A DNA stretch of 43,154 nucleotides from an uncultured Clostridia bacterium (GCA_947591045.1 CANQCV010000013.1:1-43154); one strand, 5' to 3'; numbered from the stretch's first letter, positions 1 through 8,697 are shown. A program made the numbers and translations. Notes: a model not told the origin generated them from the sequence alone.

Positions 1-108
1 CAAGAAATAGATATTTATTATAGAGGTGTTGGTATAATTTCTTTTCCAGTAAGTATTGATGATATTGAAGTAACAATTGAAAAGATATTAAATAAAAAAA
101 CAGCTTAA
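1..108 (+). CDS. 3' end of an unidentified gene (partial)
   Basis: Frame 1 is open from the window edge to a TAA at 106-108, giving the last 35 residues, which begin QEIDIYYRGVG and end KILNKKTA. The start lies outside the window. The piece is too short for me to assign a family. It is followed by two hairpins and a terminator, which is consistent with a true gene end. Confidence 0.6.
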   Translation, partial: QEIDIYYRGVGIISFPVSIDDIEVTIEKILNKKTA

Positions 109-131
109 TATTGAAATAACCTATTTTATGG

Positions 132-198
132 GGAGAATGTTTTAGTGTGTACTTAACTAATGCATTCTCCACTATGAGTTTTGACCAATGGTCAAAAC
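132..198. other. Two adjacent inverted repeats between genes
   Basis: GGAGAATG (132-139) pairs with CATTCTCC (163-170). Immediately after it, GTTTTGACC (178-186) pairs with GGTCAAAAC (190-198) around a 3-base loop. Neither arm is followed by a T-run, so these are not ordinary terminators. They could be RNA structure in the 3' UTR or a protein-binding palindrome. Confidence 0.5.
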
Positions 199-233
199 AC
201 GGGGATAATGTAATACATACTGAAAACAAAATT

Positions 234-267
234 AAAAAATACCATTCTTTTTCAGAATGATATTTTT
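234..267 (+). terminator. Intrinsic terminator
   Basis: CATTCT and AGAATG form a short stem (with flanking ATA/TAT) followed by TATTTTTATTT. It ends the transcript of the partial upstream gene. Confidence 0.6.
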
Positions 268-304
268 ATTTATCTGTTTTATAAAGTTCGAACAGATACG
301 TCGT

Positions 305-388
305 TGGTGCGGATGAAGGGACTCGAACCCCCACGCTTTTGGCACTGGTTCCTAAGACCAGCGCGTCTGCCAGTTCCGCCACATCCGC
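305..388 (-). tRNA. tRNA-Leu (anticodon UAG)
   Basis: The minus strand folds as a class II tRNA with a long variable arm. Its acceptor stem is GCGGATG paired with CATCCGC, the T-loop is GTTCGAGTC, and the CCA end is encoded (305-307). The anticodon loop CTTAGGA gives anticodon UAG, which reads CUA and other CUN leucine codons. Confidence 0.95.
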
Positions 389-424
389 ATATTGTTTAAG
401 TAAAACTTCAACAACTTCATTTAT

Positions 425-454
425 CATAACACACTTTTAATTAAAAAGTCAATA
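425..454 (-). promoter_or_regulatory. Promoter of tRNA-Leu
   Basis: The minus strand has TTGACT (449-454), an 18-base spacer and TATGAT (425-430). This is about 35 bases upstream of the tRNA 5' end. Confidence 0.6.
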
Positions 455-530
455 TATATTTACATATAATTGATTTTTTTTTATGTTTGTGGTACATTTA
501 AGGAAAATAATATTAGAGGAGAAATAGATA

Positions 531-1886
531 TTGGTAGAAAAAAATAAAGAATATATTGTAGATATTATTGATAATGGATATGATGGAGAAGGAATTGCAA
601 AAATAGAGAATTTTACCATTTTTATTAAAAATGCAATTAAAGGAGAAAAGTGCAAAATATTGATAATTAAAGTTAATAAAAGTTTTGCATATGGAAAAAT
701 ATTAGAAGTAATTTCTATGTCTGAAAATAGAAAAGAGCCAGACTGTAGTACATACAAAAGATGTGGTGGATGTGATTTAAGGCATATTGATTATAAATAT
801 ACTCTGAAAATGAAACAAGACATTGTACAAAATTTAGTTAATAAATCTTTAAATAAGAAAATAGAAGTATTACCAACAATTGGAATGGAAGAGCCATATT
901 ATTATCGTAATAAGTTGCAATATCCTATTGGCGAGGACAAAGATGGAAAGCTCGTTAAAGGAATATTTGCAAAAAGAACTCATGATATTGTACAAGTAGA
1001 AGATTGCTTGATTCAAAATAAGGGAGCACAAAAAGTAGTAGAAAGACTAGTTGAAATAATGAATGAATATGGTATTACTGCCTATAATGAGAAAAGTGGC
1101 AAAGGGATAATTCGCCATATTGTAGTAAAAGTGGGTATTTACACAAATGAAATTATGTGTATTATTGTAACTAATGAGGAAAATATAAAAAATGAATCAA
1201 TGATTGTTAAACGAATTGTAGAGGAATTTCCAAATATTAAAACAGTTATAAAAAATGTAAATAGTAAAAATACAAATGTAATACTTGGCAATAAAAATGT
1301 TATTTTATATGGAGAAGGATATATTTATGACAAGTTGGGAGATTATACTTTTAAAATATCTCCAATGTCATTTTATCAAACAAATCCAATTCAAACTAAA
1401 ATTTTATATGATAAAGCTATAGAATTTGCAAATTTAAGTGAGGATGATATACTTTGTGATTTATACTGTGGTATTGGCACAATAGGAATTTTTGCTGCAA
1501 GGTATATAAAAAAAGTGTATGGAGTTGAAATTGTAGAAGAGGCAGTAGAAGTAGCAAAGAAAAATGCAGAAATAAACGGAATAAATAATATAGAGTTTAT
1601 TGCAGGAGATGTAGAAAAAGTATTTAATACAATGATTAATGAAAAAAAGGTTTTACCAACAGTGATTATTGTAGACCCACCAAGGAAAGGGCTAGACGAA
1701 ACTACCATTCAAACAATGCTTAATTTATCAGTATCTAAATTAGTATATGTAAGTTGCAATCCTGCAACACTAGTAAGAGATTTAAAACTATTAGAAGAAA
1801 AATACGAAGTAAAAAGAATACAGCCTGTTGATATGTTTCCATTTACTTCAAATGTTGAATGTGTGGCAATGCTACAATTAAAATAA
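531..1886 (+). CDS. 23S rRNA (uracil-5)-methyltransferase, RumA/RlmCD type
   Basis: SAM-dependent enzyme that makes 5-methyluridine in rRNA. An N-terminal TRAM domain (about residues 5-60) is followed by the Fe-S cysteines C72, C78, C81 and C159. The Rossmann methyltransferase core shows QTNPIQT (about 283), DLYCGIGTIG (about 310), DPPRKGLDE (382-390) and the catalytic cysteine C409 in YVSCNPATL. The length of 451 aa is normal. The TTG start at 531 is chosen because AGAGGAGA lies 8 bases upstream and no in-frame ATG is suitable. Firmicutes often carry paralogues (RlmCD, RlmFO, TrmA-like), so the exact target uridine cannot be decided from this sequence. Confidence 0.92.
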   Translation: MVEKNKEYIVDIIDNGYDGEGIAKIENFTIFIKNAIKGEKCKILIIKVNKSFAYGKILEVISMSENRKEPDCSTYKRCGGCDLRHIDYKYTLKMKQDIVQNLVNKSLNKKIEVLPTIGMEEPYYYRNKLQYPIGEDKDGKLVKGIFAKRTHDIVQVEDCLIQNKGAQKVVERLVEIMNEYGITAYNEKSGKGIIRHIVVKVGIYTNEIMCIIVTNEENIKNESMIVKRIVEEFPNIKTVIKNVNSKNTNVILGNKNVILYGEGYIYDKLGDYTFKISPMSFYQTNPIQTKILYDKAIEFANLSEDDILCDLYCGIGTIGIFAARYIKKVYGVEIVEEAVEVAKKNAEINGINNIEFIAGDVEKVFNTMINEKKVLPTVIIVDPPRKGLDETTIQTMLNLSVSKLVYVSCNPATLVRDLKLLEEKYEVKRIQPVDMFPFTSNVECVAMLQLK

Positions 1887-1947
1887 AAGATATTTGAAAT
1901 TCAAAAGAAAAAGTTTAAAAAATTAGAAAGGTAAAAAATGATAAATT

Positions 1948-2532
1948 ATGAAAATAGGAATAGATTTAGATGGAGTAGTAATAGATAGTGAAACAACTTT
2001 TAGAACATATGAAGAAATATTTGATATTGATGTACTAAAAAGTAATCATTTAGTAAATAAGGAAGAGCCAAAGTTTCAAGGAAGATATAATTGGACAAAA
2101 GAACAACAGGAAAAGTTTATTAAAGAGTATTTTTTAACAGTATCAAAACAAAGTGGTTTAATGTCTGGTTTTACTGCAGTATATAATTTATTAAAATCAC
2201 AAGGACATGAATTTATTGTGATTACTGCAAGAGGTGGACATGTAAAAGAAATGAAAGATGATGCGATTAGATTATTAGATGAAAACAATATTAAATTTGA
2301 TAAATATTATTGGAAAGTAGATGACAAAGCACAAATTTGTATAGTTGAGAAAGTAGACATTATGATTGATGATGATTGGAGAATCGTAAAAAAATTGGCA
2401 GAGAATAATATAAAAACTTTATATTTTAGAGACACAAATTTACTAAAATTAGAAGAAAATGAATTTATAAAAGAAGTAAATAATTGGGGAGATATTTATA
2501 GATATATAAAAAATTTGAAGAAATTAAAATAA
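1948..2532 (+). CDS. HAD-family 5'(3')-nucleotidase-like phosphatase
   Basis: The protein of 194 aa starts with the HAD motif I DLDGVVIDS (nucleophile D6, acid/base D8). It continues with motif II VITARGG (about residue 91) and an acidic motif IV IDDDW (about 138). This pattern and length match the NT5C/YqfW-like group of putative deoxyribonucleotidases, which dephosphorylate nucleotides or small phosphate esters. The actual substrate is not visible. The ribosome binding site is weak (GAAAGG, about 16 bases upstream). An ATG 10 bases earlier is in another frame and soon stops. Confidence 0.8.
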   Translation: MKIGIDLDGVVIDSETTFRTYEEIFDIDVLKSNHLVNKEEPKFQGRYNWTKEQQEKFIKEYFLTVSKQSGLMSGFTAVYNLLKSQGHEFIVITARGGHVKEMKDDAIRLLDENNIKFDKYYWKVDDKAQICIVEKVDIMIDDDWRIVKKLAENNIKTLYFRDTNLLKLEENEFIKEVNNWGDIYRYIKNLKKLK

Positions 2533-2542
2533 AGACTAAAAA

Positions 2543-2576
2543 AGCTTGATTTATTGTTAAACAAATGGTAAAATAC
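2543..2576 (+). promoter_or_regulatory. Promoter of metA
   Basis: TTGATT, a 17-base spacer and TAAAAT lie about 60 bases before metA. A perfect 24-base AT palindrome (2583-2606) sits in the leader. I see no SAM riboswitch or T-box fold in this short leader. Confidence 0.55.
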
Positions 2577-2634
2577 ATGTGTAAAAATATATAATTATAT
2601 ATTTTTAAGACAATTTAAAAAATGGTGATTAATT

Positions 2635-3516
2635 ATGCCAATAATTACTAAAAAAGGTTTACCAGCCAATAAAATTTTGAAAGAGGAAAAAATACAAATT
2701 TTAGAAGATTTAATGGATGATGATGGTTCAAAGTTAATAGAAATTGCAATTTTAAACTTAATGCCATTAAAAGAGGATACAGAGCTACAACTCCTTAGAA
2801 AATTATCAACAGCAGAGAAGAAAATTAAAGTTACATTTTTTAATGTAATATCATATATAGGAAAAAATACAAATCCAGAGCATATGGAAAAATTTTATTC
2901 AACATTTGAACAAATAAAAGATAAAAAATTTGATGGCTTGATTATTACAGGAGCACCTGTAGAGCAAATGAAGTTTGAAGATGTGCTTTATTGGGATGAG
3001 CTAACAAGAATTATAGATTGGTCGAAGACAAATGTAAAATCAACATTATATATATGTTGGGGAGCACAAGCAGGTCTATATTATAACTATGGCATTAATA
3101 AAGTATTGATGGATAAAAAAATGTTTGGAGTTTTTGAACATAAAATAGATGATGAAAGTTCTAATTTAATGAAGTCATTTCAAAATGGGTTTAAAGCTCC
3201 ACATTCAAGACATACTACTATACAAAAAAATGAAATAGAAAAACATTCGGAACTTACTGTTGTTTCAGAATCAGATGATGCAGGCGTATTTATAGTAGAA
3301 GATAAAAAAGCACATCAAATATATGTGACAGGACATCTAGAATATGCAAATAATACTTTAGATAAAGAATATAAAAGAGATTTATCAAAAGGATTGGACA
3401 TAAATATACCAGAAAATTATTATAAGGATAATAATCCTAATAATGAGCCAATATATAGTTGGAAAGAAAATGGGGATAAAATGTATTCTAATTGGGTTAA
3501 TTATTATTTAATGTAA
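2635..3516 (+). CDS. metA: Homoserine O-acyltransferase MetA, probably acetyl-CoA-specific
   Basis: Acylates L-homoserine as the first committed step of methionine synthesis. The 293 aa match the family length. The catalytic cysteine C141 lies in YICWGAQAGL and the His/Glu partners in TGHLEYAN (H234, E236). Residue E110 in GAPVEQ falls where E. coli MetA has Gly111. In this family a Glu there is reported to favour acetyl-CoA over succinyl-CoA, so I infer homoserine O-acetyltransferase activity despite the common name succinyltransferase. The gene has its own promoter and is not in an operon with other methionine genes here. Confidence 0.93.
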   Translation: MPIITKKGLPANKILKEEKIQILEDLMDDDGSKLIEIAILNLMPLKEDTELQLLRKLSTAEKKIKVTFFNVISYIGKNTNPEHMEKFYSTFEQIKDKKFDGLIITGAPVEQMKFEDVLYWDELTRIIDWSKTNVKSTLYICWGAQAGLYYNYGINKVLMDKKMFGVFEHKIDDESSNLMKSFQNGFKAPHSRHTTIQKNEIEKHSELTVVSESDDAGVFIVEDKKAHQIYVTGHLEYANNTLDKEYKRDLSKGLDINIPENYYKDNNPNNEPIYSWKENGDKMYSNWVNYYLM

Positions 3517-3543
3517 AAAATATTTTTGCAAAAAATATTTTTC
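3515..3543 (+). terminator. AT-rich terminator after metA
   Basis: An inverted repeat of AAAAATATTTTT and AAAAAATATTTTT around GC lies directly after the metA stop. The stem is weak and A/T only, so its strength is uncertain. Confidence 0.45.
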
Positions 3544-3546
3544 CTA

Positions 3547-3575
3547 TTGATATTTTTATTATTGTATTATAGAAT
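3547..3575 (+). promoter_or_regulatory. Promoter of the 3.6-8.2 kb gene run
   Basis: TTGATA, 17 bases, TAGAAT, about 45 bases before the first gene of the cluster. Confidence 0.45.
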
Positions 3576-3617
3576 AAATTAAATTGGATAAAAGTTGTAA
3601 TAAAGATAGGGGGATTT

Positions 3618-4037
3618 TTGCTAGTTATGAAGAAAAAAATTATAGCAATATTTATAGTTATAATGTGTATATTTGGTAGTTTGGCAATTTATGCTACTAC
3701 AACAAACACACAATCAGATTTATCATCAGATTCAACAGTTAATTTAATCAAAATTAAAGAAAGAGAACTTAAAACATTAGAAGATTATCAAGATTCATAT
3801 GGTAATGACACATATGGCTTAGCTGCATATGTTTTGAATATTATTAGAATTTACAGTATACCATTTGGATTCGTTGGTATTGCAATTAGTGGAATTTACC
3901 GCTATGTAATAGGAATTAGGAAGTTAGATGTAAGAGATAAAGGCTTTGGCGCAATGATTGGTATTATAACAGTTATGGTAATTTGTCAAGTATTGCCATT
4001 AGTTTTTGCCATAGTAGTAAAAGGCTGGAGGGGTTAA
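3618..4037 (+). CDS. Small membrane protein with signal peptide and two TM helices (pilin-like topology)
   Basis: The function is not recognised. The 139 aa begin with a basic, then hydrophobic, signal-like segment (about residues 4-26, ending SLAIYATTT). A polar stretch to about 65 follows, then two strong membrane helices (about 68-97 and 108-136) separated by a basic loop RYVIGIRKLDVRDKG. Signal plus two TM helices is the topology of VirB2/TrbC-type pilins, but no diagnostic motif is visible. The stop is 4 bases before the next start, so it is co-transcribed with the CpaE-like ATPase. The start is ambiguous: TTG 3618 sits close to AGGGGG, while ATG 3627 is 13 bases away. Confidence 0.6.
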   Translation: MLVMKKKIIAIFIVIMCIFGSLAIYATTTNTQSDLSSDSTVNLIKIKERELKTLEDYQDSYGNDTYGLAAYVLNIIRIYSIPFGFVGIAISGIYRYVIGIRKLDVRDKGFGAMIGIITVMVICQVLPLVFAIVVKGWRG

Positions 4038-4041
4038 ACAA

Positions 4042-6402
4042 ATGAAGGTATTATTTGCTGTAAGTAATGAAAATATTTCAGATTCGATAATTAAGAAATA
4101 TCAGCAAGATTATAAGGAAATTATATCAAGTAAAAATGTTTATTATTTCAATGCAATAGCAAAGGAATTACAAAAAGATAAATCTTATGACAGAATAGTT
4201 ATAAGTGAAGATTTGGAACCATTTGCTAATAACAATTATGAAGTAATAGATAAATTTATTTTTGAAAAGTTAGATAATATTAGTGATGAGGCAACTTCAA
4301 GTAATGGGCAAGATATTCCAATTATTTTGATATGTGCGGATAGGCGTGTAAAATCAGAGGCTTTATTAGTAAAAATTTTTGGAATTGGTATTTATAGTGC
4401 ATTAATTGGCTCAGACAGAAGTGTTACAAATGTATGTGAACTAATAAATAAGCCACGCAGTAAAAAAGATGCAAAGGTTTATTATAAAATTGATTCTGAT
4501 GATGTTGATTATAAAACAGAGTCAGAAGGTGATGTTAGCGAAATAGAAATACAAAATATATTAAATCATTATAAAAGATTAGGAAAAAATGAGGAGCAAT
4601 ATGTAACTAGCTTTGATAATATTGCTGCACAATATACAGATGCACAGTTAAGGGTAATTTGTAAGTTCTTACCACTTAATGTTAAAGCTGTTTTGGAATC
4701 TTATTCACAAAAATATCAAGAATTAATAACATTTGGTACAGTAACCCCAAGTGTTTCACTTAAAAGAAGAGATAGAGATAATGAAACAAAATATGTACCA
4801 AATAGTGACTATAAAAGACAAACAAAAAATAGTAAACATAATTATCCAAATCAACATGAATTTAGTGATAATTTAGATGTTATTGAGAGAAATATTGGTA
4901 AATCAAATTTAACAAAGCCAGTAGTTATTCCTTCTTCAAGGAATATTAGTGATGTAAAGAAAATAGTAAACACCGAAGAAAAACCTGTTACTATGCCAGA
5001 GGAGACGACGGATGTTCCTAAAGAAGAAAATAATCTTAATAGTGTAGATGAACTTTTTGATGATGTACTTCTAGGCAATTCAAACGAGCCAAATGTACAA
5101 GAAAATGTTGCAGAAGAAGTAAAAAAGAGAAGAGGAAGACCTAAAAAAATACAAACAGAAACATCAGTAGATGAACAAGCTCCTAAGAAGAGAAGAGGAA
5201 GACCTAAAAAGATACAGCCTACTGAAGAAACAGACGATAATATGGTTTTACCTGGCTTTGACAATGAAGAAGAAAGTAAAGAAGATGCTAATTTGTTTGC
5301 ATTAGGAGAAGAAGAAAGCAAAGAGCAAAGTGGTGGCTTTATACTACCAGGTTTTGAAGAAGATGAAGAAGAAGTACCATCAAGACCTGAGACAAATATA
5401 AATGAACCTAATACTAATATAAACACAGAACCTCAAATGGAAACTCAAAATGTATATGAAAACCATGTAGAGAAAAATACAACATATAATGATAACAATT
5501 ATCAAGAAACAACAAATATTGGTAATTTGTTAACAAAAGACAAAAAATTAGTTGCATTTGTTGGAACTTCTAAAAATGGAACATCATTCTTGGTTAACAA
5601 CTTGGCTGATAATTTATCAAAAAAAGGTATTAGTACAGCTATTTTAGATTTAACAAAAAATAAAAATTCATATTATATTTATACGCAAAATGAAGAAGAA
5701 CTAAGAAAAAAAGCATTTTCATGTATAGGAAACTTAAAAAATGGAATTGTAGATGGTATACAGGTTAACAAAAACTTAACTGTCTATACATCTCTTCCAG
5801 GAGAAGATGATTTACTTAATGATTACCAAAATGTCTTAAAAACTCTTACTCAAAATTATGCTGTTGTTTTAATGGATTGTGATTTTAATACAAATTATGG
5901 ATACTTTAAAAATGCACAAGAAATATATTTAGTACAAAGCTTTGATATATTAACAATTCAGCCAATAACTGCATTTTTAAGAGATTTAAAATCAAAGAAT
6001 ATTTTAGATCCAGAGAAGTTAAGAATTGTATTAAATAAAGTTTTAAGAGTAAGAAGTGTTACAGAAAGAACTATAATAGGTGGTATGGCATTTTACAATG
6101 ATCCAGCAATGTCTTTTATGACAGAGTTATTTAATAGAGATGTGATTCAATATTGTTCTATTCCTTTTGAAGAGCAAACATATTCAAAATATTTAGAGGG
6201 ATTAGTAAATTGCCAAATTACAACAAATGGATATTCAAAGAATTTTATGAGTAGTTTAGAAAAACTATCTAATATGGTATATCCATTATTGTCTGTAAAT
6301 GATAGAAAAATGGGAAAATTAAATTCATACAATTCTGATCAAGCAAGAGGATTTTCTAACAATATGAATGATACATTAAATAAAATGAAAAATAATTATT
6401 AA
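4042..6402 (+). CDS. CpaE/MinD-like ATPase with two AT-hook motifs
   Basis: A 786-aa protein in three parts. Residues 1 to about 150 look like a response-receiver-like fold of the kind at the N-terminus of CpaE (pilus localisation ATPases). Residues about 230-500 form a long, acidic, low-complexity linker. Inside it, two copies of KKRRGRPKKIQ (about 362 and 380) are textbook AT-hooks (GRP core) that bind AT-rich minor groove. The C-terminal third is a MinD/ParA-like fold. Its phosphate loop FVGTSKNGTSFLVNNLA (about 505-521) departs from the usual KGGxGKT, and LMDCD (about 612) may be the Walker B strand. The SD is GGAGGGG. It lies between a pilin-like membrane protein and a GAF/GGDEF-like protein, so a membrane-organising or surface-machine role is possible but inferred. 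Confidence 0.7.
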   Translation: MKVLFAVSNENISDSIIKKYQQDYKEIISSKNVYYFNAIAKELQKDKSYDRIVISEDLEPFANNNYEVIDKFIFEKLDNISDEATSSNGQDIPIILICADRRVKSEALLVKIFGIGIYSALIGSDRSVTNVCELINKPRSKKDAKVYYKIDSDDVDYKTESEGDVSEIEIQNILNHYKRLGKNEEQYVTSFDNIAAQYTDAQLRVICKFLPLNVKAVLESYSQKYQELITFGTVTPSVSLKRRDRDNETKYVPNSDYKRQTKNSKHNYPNQHEFSDNLDVIERNIGKSNLTKPVVIPSSRNISDVKKIVNTEEKPVTMPEETTDVPKEENNLNSVDELFDDVLLGNSNEPNVQENVAEEVKKRRGRPKKIQTETSVDEQAPKKRRGRPKKIQPTEETDDNMVLPGFDNEEESKEDANLFALGEEESKEQSGGFILPGFEEDEEEVPSRPETNINEPNTNINTEPQMETQNVYENHVEKNTTYNDNNYQETTNIGNLLTKDKKLVAFVGTSKNGTSFLVNNLADNLSKKGISTAILDLTKNKNSYYIYTQNEEELRKKAFSCIGNLKNGIVDGIQVNKNLTVYTSLPGEDDLLNDYQNVLKTLTQNYAVVLMDCDFNTNYGYFKNAQEIYLVQSFDILTIQPITAFLRDLKSKNILDPEKLRIVLNKVLRVRSVTERTIIGGMAFYNDPAMSFMTELFNRDVIQYCSIPFEEQTYSKYLEGLVNCQITTNGYSKNFMSSLEKLSNMVYPLLSVNDRKMGKLNSYNSDQARGFSNNMNDTLNKMKNNY

Positions 6403-6428
6403 GATACGAGAGAAAGAGGTGTTATCTT

Positions 6429-7523
6429 TTGAGTTTAATTGTTATTATAATGCTTATTGTAATTATTATTTTATTAACAGTATATAATATGTCTATTCAT
6501 AAAAAAGTAGAAAGTTTTAAAAATCTAAATCAAAAGGTTACAGCTCTAAACATTTTACAAGAGTTTATGGATACTATTGGTGAATATACTACAGTAAATG
6601 AAAAAATGAATAAGATTAATGAAATATTAGTTGAAAGATATCAAATTAAATATTCTACTATTGTTGTTTATGATGGTGCTCAATATGTAGTTAAAGCATC
6701 AAATGTAGACCAAAAGCATTGGGATACTTTAAGCCATCTGCAATCAGAAGAACTTTTCCAAGATAGTATACAAACTGCTATTCCAAAATATGTAACTGTA
6801 GAGAATGAAAATGAAAGATTGTCATATCAAAAGATGGAATTTGGAAGAGCAAAGTCAGCAATGTTTTTCCCACTATATGATGACAATGTATATATAGGAT
6901 ATTGGCTAATAGAAGGTAGTGTCCCTCATGAATTTGATAATATAGACACAACAATTTTAGAAGTTATTAGAAATAATATAGTTTCAATTTTGCGTACAGT
7001 TACAAACCAAAATATAATAGAAAATACAGTTAGAGACGATAAATACAGTGGTTTAAAAACAGCTGAATATTTGTATGGAGAAGGAAGAAAAATTATTGAT
7101 AGTCATGATTCGTCTACAGTGTGTTTATTTATGATTACTAATCTGGAAAAAATTAATGAAGAGATTAGTAGAAAAACTGGAGATGCAATTATAACTAAAG
7201 TATGTGAAGTAGTAAAAGAAAATTTATCTGACGAATATGTTTTTGTTAGATATATGGGACCAAAATTTGCAATAATTTTTTCTGGAATAGAAACAAATGC
7301 TGTTGCTAACTTTTTAGCAGGTATAAAAAAACAAATAGAAGATATTGAAATAGAACCTGTTGATGTAGAGTTTGAAGATGCACAAGACGAAGTAGCAAAA
7401 CCAAGCATAAATATTGTTATTACAACATATTACAAAGGTACAGCGTTAGATGGCGTAATGAAAAAATTAGAAGAGTATTTAGACAATGCAGACCAAAAAG
7501 AAAGTAGTATTAATTATTTATAA
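6429..7523 (+). CDS. Membrane-anchored GAF plus degenerate GGDEF protein
   Basis: One N-terminal TM helix (residues 3-20) is followed by a short coiled linker and a GAF-like sensor domain (about 45-195; for example SAMFFPLYDDNVYIGYWLI). A C-terminal segment (about 205-355) follows the GGDEF fold (LFMITNLEKINEEISRKTGDAIITKV). The position of the GG(D/E)EF signature reads RYMGPKFAII, so the catalytic acidic pair is missing. Diguanylate cyclase activity is therefore unlikely, and a regulatory or nucleotide-binding role is inferred. The start is TTG 6429, 8 bases after AGAGGTG, with no competing ATG. It lies 26 bases after the CpaE-like gene in the same run. Confidence 0.7.
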   Translation: MSLIVIIMLIVIIILLTVYNMSIHKKVESFKNLNQKVTALNILQEFMDTIGEYTTVNEKMNKINEILVERYQIKYSTIVVYDGAQYVVKASNVDQKHWDTLSHLQSEELFQDSIQTAIPKYVTVENENERLSYQKMEFGRAKSAMFFPLYDDNVYIGYWLIEGSVPHEFDNIDTTILEVIRNNIVSILRTVTNQNIIENTVRDDKYSGLKTAEYLYGEGRKIIDSHDSSTVCLFMITNLEKINEEISRKTGDAIITKVCEVVKENLSDEYVFVRYMGPKFAIIFSGIETNAVANFLAGIKKQIEDIEIEPVDVEFEDAQDEVAKPSINIVITTYYKGTALDGVMKKLEEYLDNADQKESSINYL

Positions 7524-7538
7524 AGGAGGGGTAAGATT

Positions 7539-7793
7539 ATGGCAATGGATGAAACAATGAGTTTTAAGGTAGAAAGAGACAAAAATATTAAGGCAAGAGA
7601 AATTTTGAAAGCAGTATTTGAAGCATTAGAGGAAAAAGGTTATAATCCAATTAATCAGATTGTTGGTTATATATTGTCAGGAGACCCTACTTATATAACA
7701 AGTCATAATAATGCTAGAAATTTAATAAGACAGATAGAAAGAGACGAACTTTTAGAAAAAATGGTAAAAAACTATATAGGATTAGATGAATAG
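7539..7793 (+). CDS. ireB: IreB family regulatory protein (UPF0297)
   Basis: 84 aa with the family pattern [11 protein letters not shown] near the start and [17 protein letters not shown] (about residues 48-65). In enterococci IreB is the phosphorylation target of the IreK Ser/Thr kinase in cephalosporin stress. The order ireB-ruvX-DUF1292 is conserved across Firmicutes (yrzL-yrrK-yrzB in Bacillus). Its SD AAAGGAGGGG is one of the strongest in the window. Confidence 0.92.
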   Translation: MAMDETMSFKVERDKNIKAREILKAVFEALEEKGYNPINQIVGYILSGDPTYITSHNNARNLIRQIERDELLEKMVKNYIGLDE

Positions 7794-7794
7794 T

Positions 7795-8220
7795 ATGAGA
7801 ATTTTAGGAATAGATTATGGAGATTCTAGGGTAGGACTAGCAATTACAGATGCATTAGGAATAACGGCACAAGGTTTAGAAACTATTTCTAACAAAGATA
7901 ATGATAAATCAGTATTAAAAAAGTTAGAAGAAATTCTTGTAGACTATGATGTAGATACTATTGTTGTTGGTATGCCTATTAATATGGATGGACAAAAAAC
8001 TGAAAGAGCTGAAATAACAGAAAAATTTATTCATAAATTGAAGTGCAAATTTAACAATGTTAAGATAGAGACTATTGATGAAAGATTAACTACTGTTGCT
8101 GCTCATAAAACCATGAACTATCTTAATATAAATAAATATGACAAAAAAAATATTGTTGATACAATCTCAGCGGTATATATTCTAGAAACATATATGAATA
8201 AATTAAAAAATGAAACATAG
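7795..8220 (+). CDS. ruvX: Holliday junction resolvase-like RuvX (YqgF)
   Basis: An RNase H-like nuclease implicated in rRNA 5' maturation and Holliday junction resolution. It begins RILGIDYGDSRVGLA with the first catalytic Asp. VVGMPINMDG carries the conserved GxPxxxDG-like loop, ETIDERLTT contains the catalytic Glu, and DTISAVYILE contains the last Asp. I chose ATG 7795 (MRILGIDYG, usual start) over an in-frame ATG 9 bases earlier that overlaps ireB. The gap after the ireB stop is one base, so translational coupling is likely. Confidence 0.93.
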   Translation: MRILGIDYGDSRVGLAITDALGITAQGLETISNKDNDKSVLKKLEEILVDYDVDTIVVGMPINMDGQKTERAEITEKFIHKLKCKFNNVKIETIDERLTTVAAHKTMNYLNINKYDKKNIVDTISAVYILETYMNKLKNET

Positions 8221-8318
8221 TATAGTTTTTAGCTAAATTGTAAACAATATATTAAAAAGATATTAATATTGTATAAAATACAATTATCATATAAAAAAAT
8301 ATGGAAGGAGAAATAAAA

Positions 8319-8648
8319 ATGAGTGATGATGTAAATAATAATTCAGAAGATATGGAAAACGAAGAGGTAGATAACATAATAGTATTAAATGATGAAGACG
8401 GAAACGAAGTGGAGTTTGAATTTTTAGACTTAATTGAATATGAAGGAGAAGAATATGTTGTATTACTTCCTAGTGAAGAAGAGGAAGACGACGAAGAAGG
8501 CGGAGAGGTATTAATTTTAAAACTAGAGGATACAGATTCAGAAGACACAGAATCATATGTTAGTGTTGATGATGACGAAGTTTTAAATAAAGTATTTGAA
8601 ATTTTTAAAGAAAAATTTAAAGACGAATTTAATTTTATAGATGAATAG
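8319..8648 (+). CDS. DUF1292 family acidic protein (YrzB-like)
   Basis: A very acidic 109-aa protein with the DUF1292 core: IIVLNDEDGNEVEFEFLDLI, EYVVLLP, then a run of acidic residues and EVLILKLE. The function of this family is unknown. The start is taken at ATG 8319 because GGAAGGAGAA (8302-8311) is its SD; the in-frame ATG at 8301 would place the SD inside the coding region. It follows ruvX as in other Firmicutes, but nearly 100 bases downstream, and has its own terminator. Confidence 0.85.
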   Translation: MSDDVNNNSEDMENEEVDNIIVLNDEDGNEVEFEFLDLIEYEGEEYVVLLPSEEEEDDEEGGEVLILKLEDTDSEDTESYVSVDDDEVLNKVFEIFKEKFKDEFNFIDE

Positions 8649-8657
8649 TAAAAAGCA

Positions 8658-8697
8658 AAAATCCACAGAAAAAGATAAAATCTGTGGATTTTTAGTG
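8658..8697 (+). terminator. Intrinsic terminator after DUF1292 gene
   Basis: AAAAATCCACAGA and TCTGTGGATTTTT form a 13-bp stem around an A-rich loop, followed by T-rich sequence. The A-tract before the stem makes it potentially bidirectional. Confidence 0.9.

Noticed and set aside
2533-2634. SAM riboswitch or T-box before metA
   Set aside because: The leader after the promoter is only about 55 bases and contains just an A/T palindrome; no conserved riboswitch core is present.
4851-5426. 191-aa Ser-rich minus-strand ORF
   Set aside because: Shadow of the acidic Glu/Asp linker of the CpaE-like ATPase (GAA/GAT codons read backwards as Ser/Phe).
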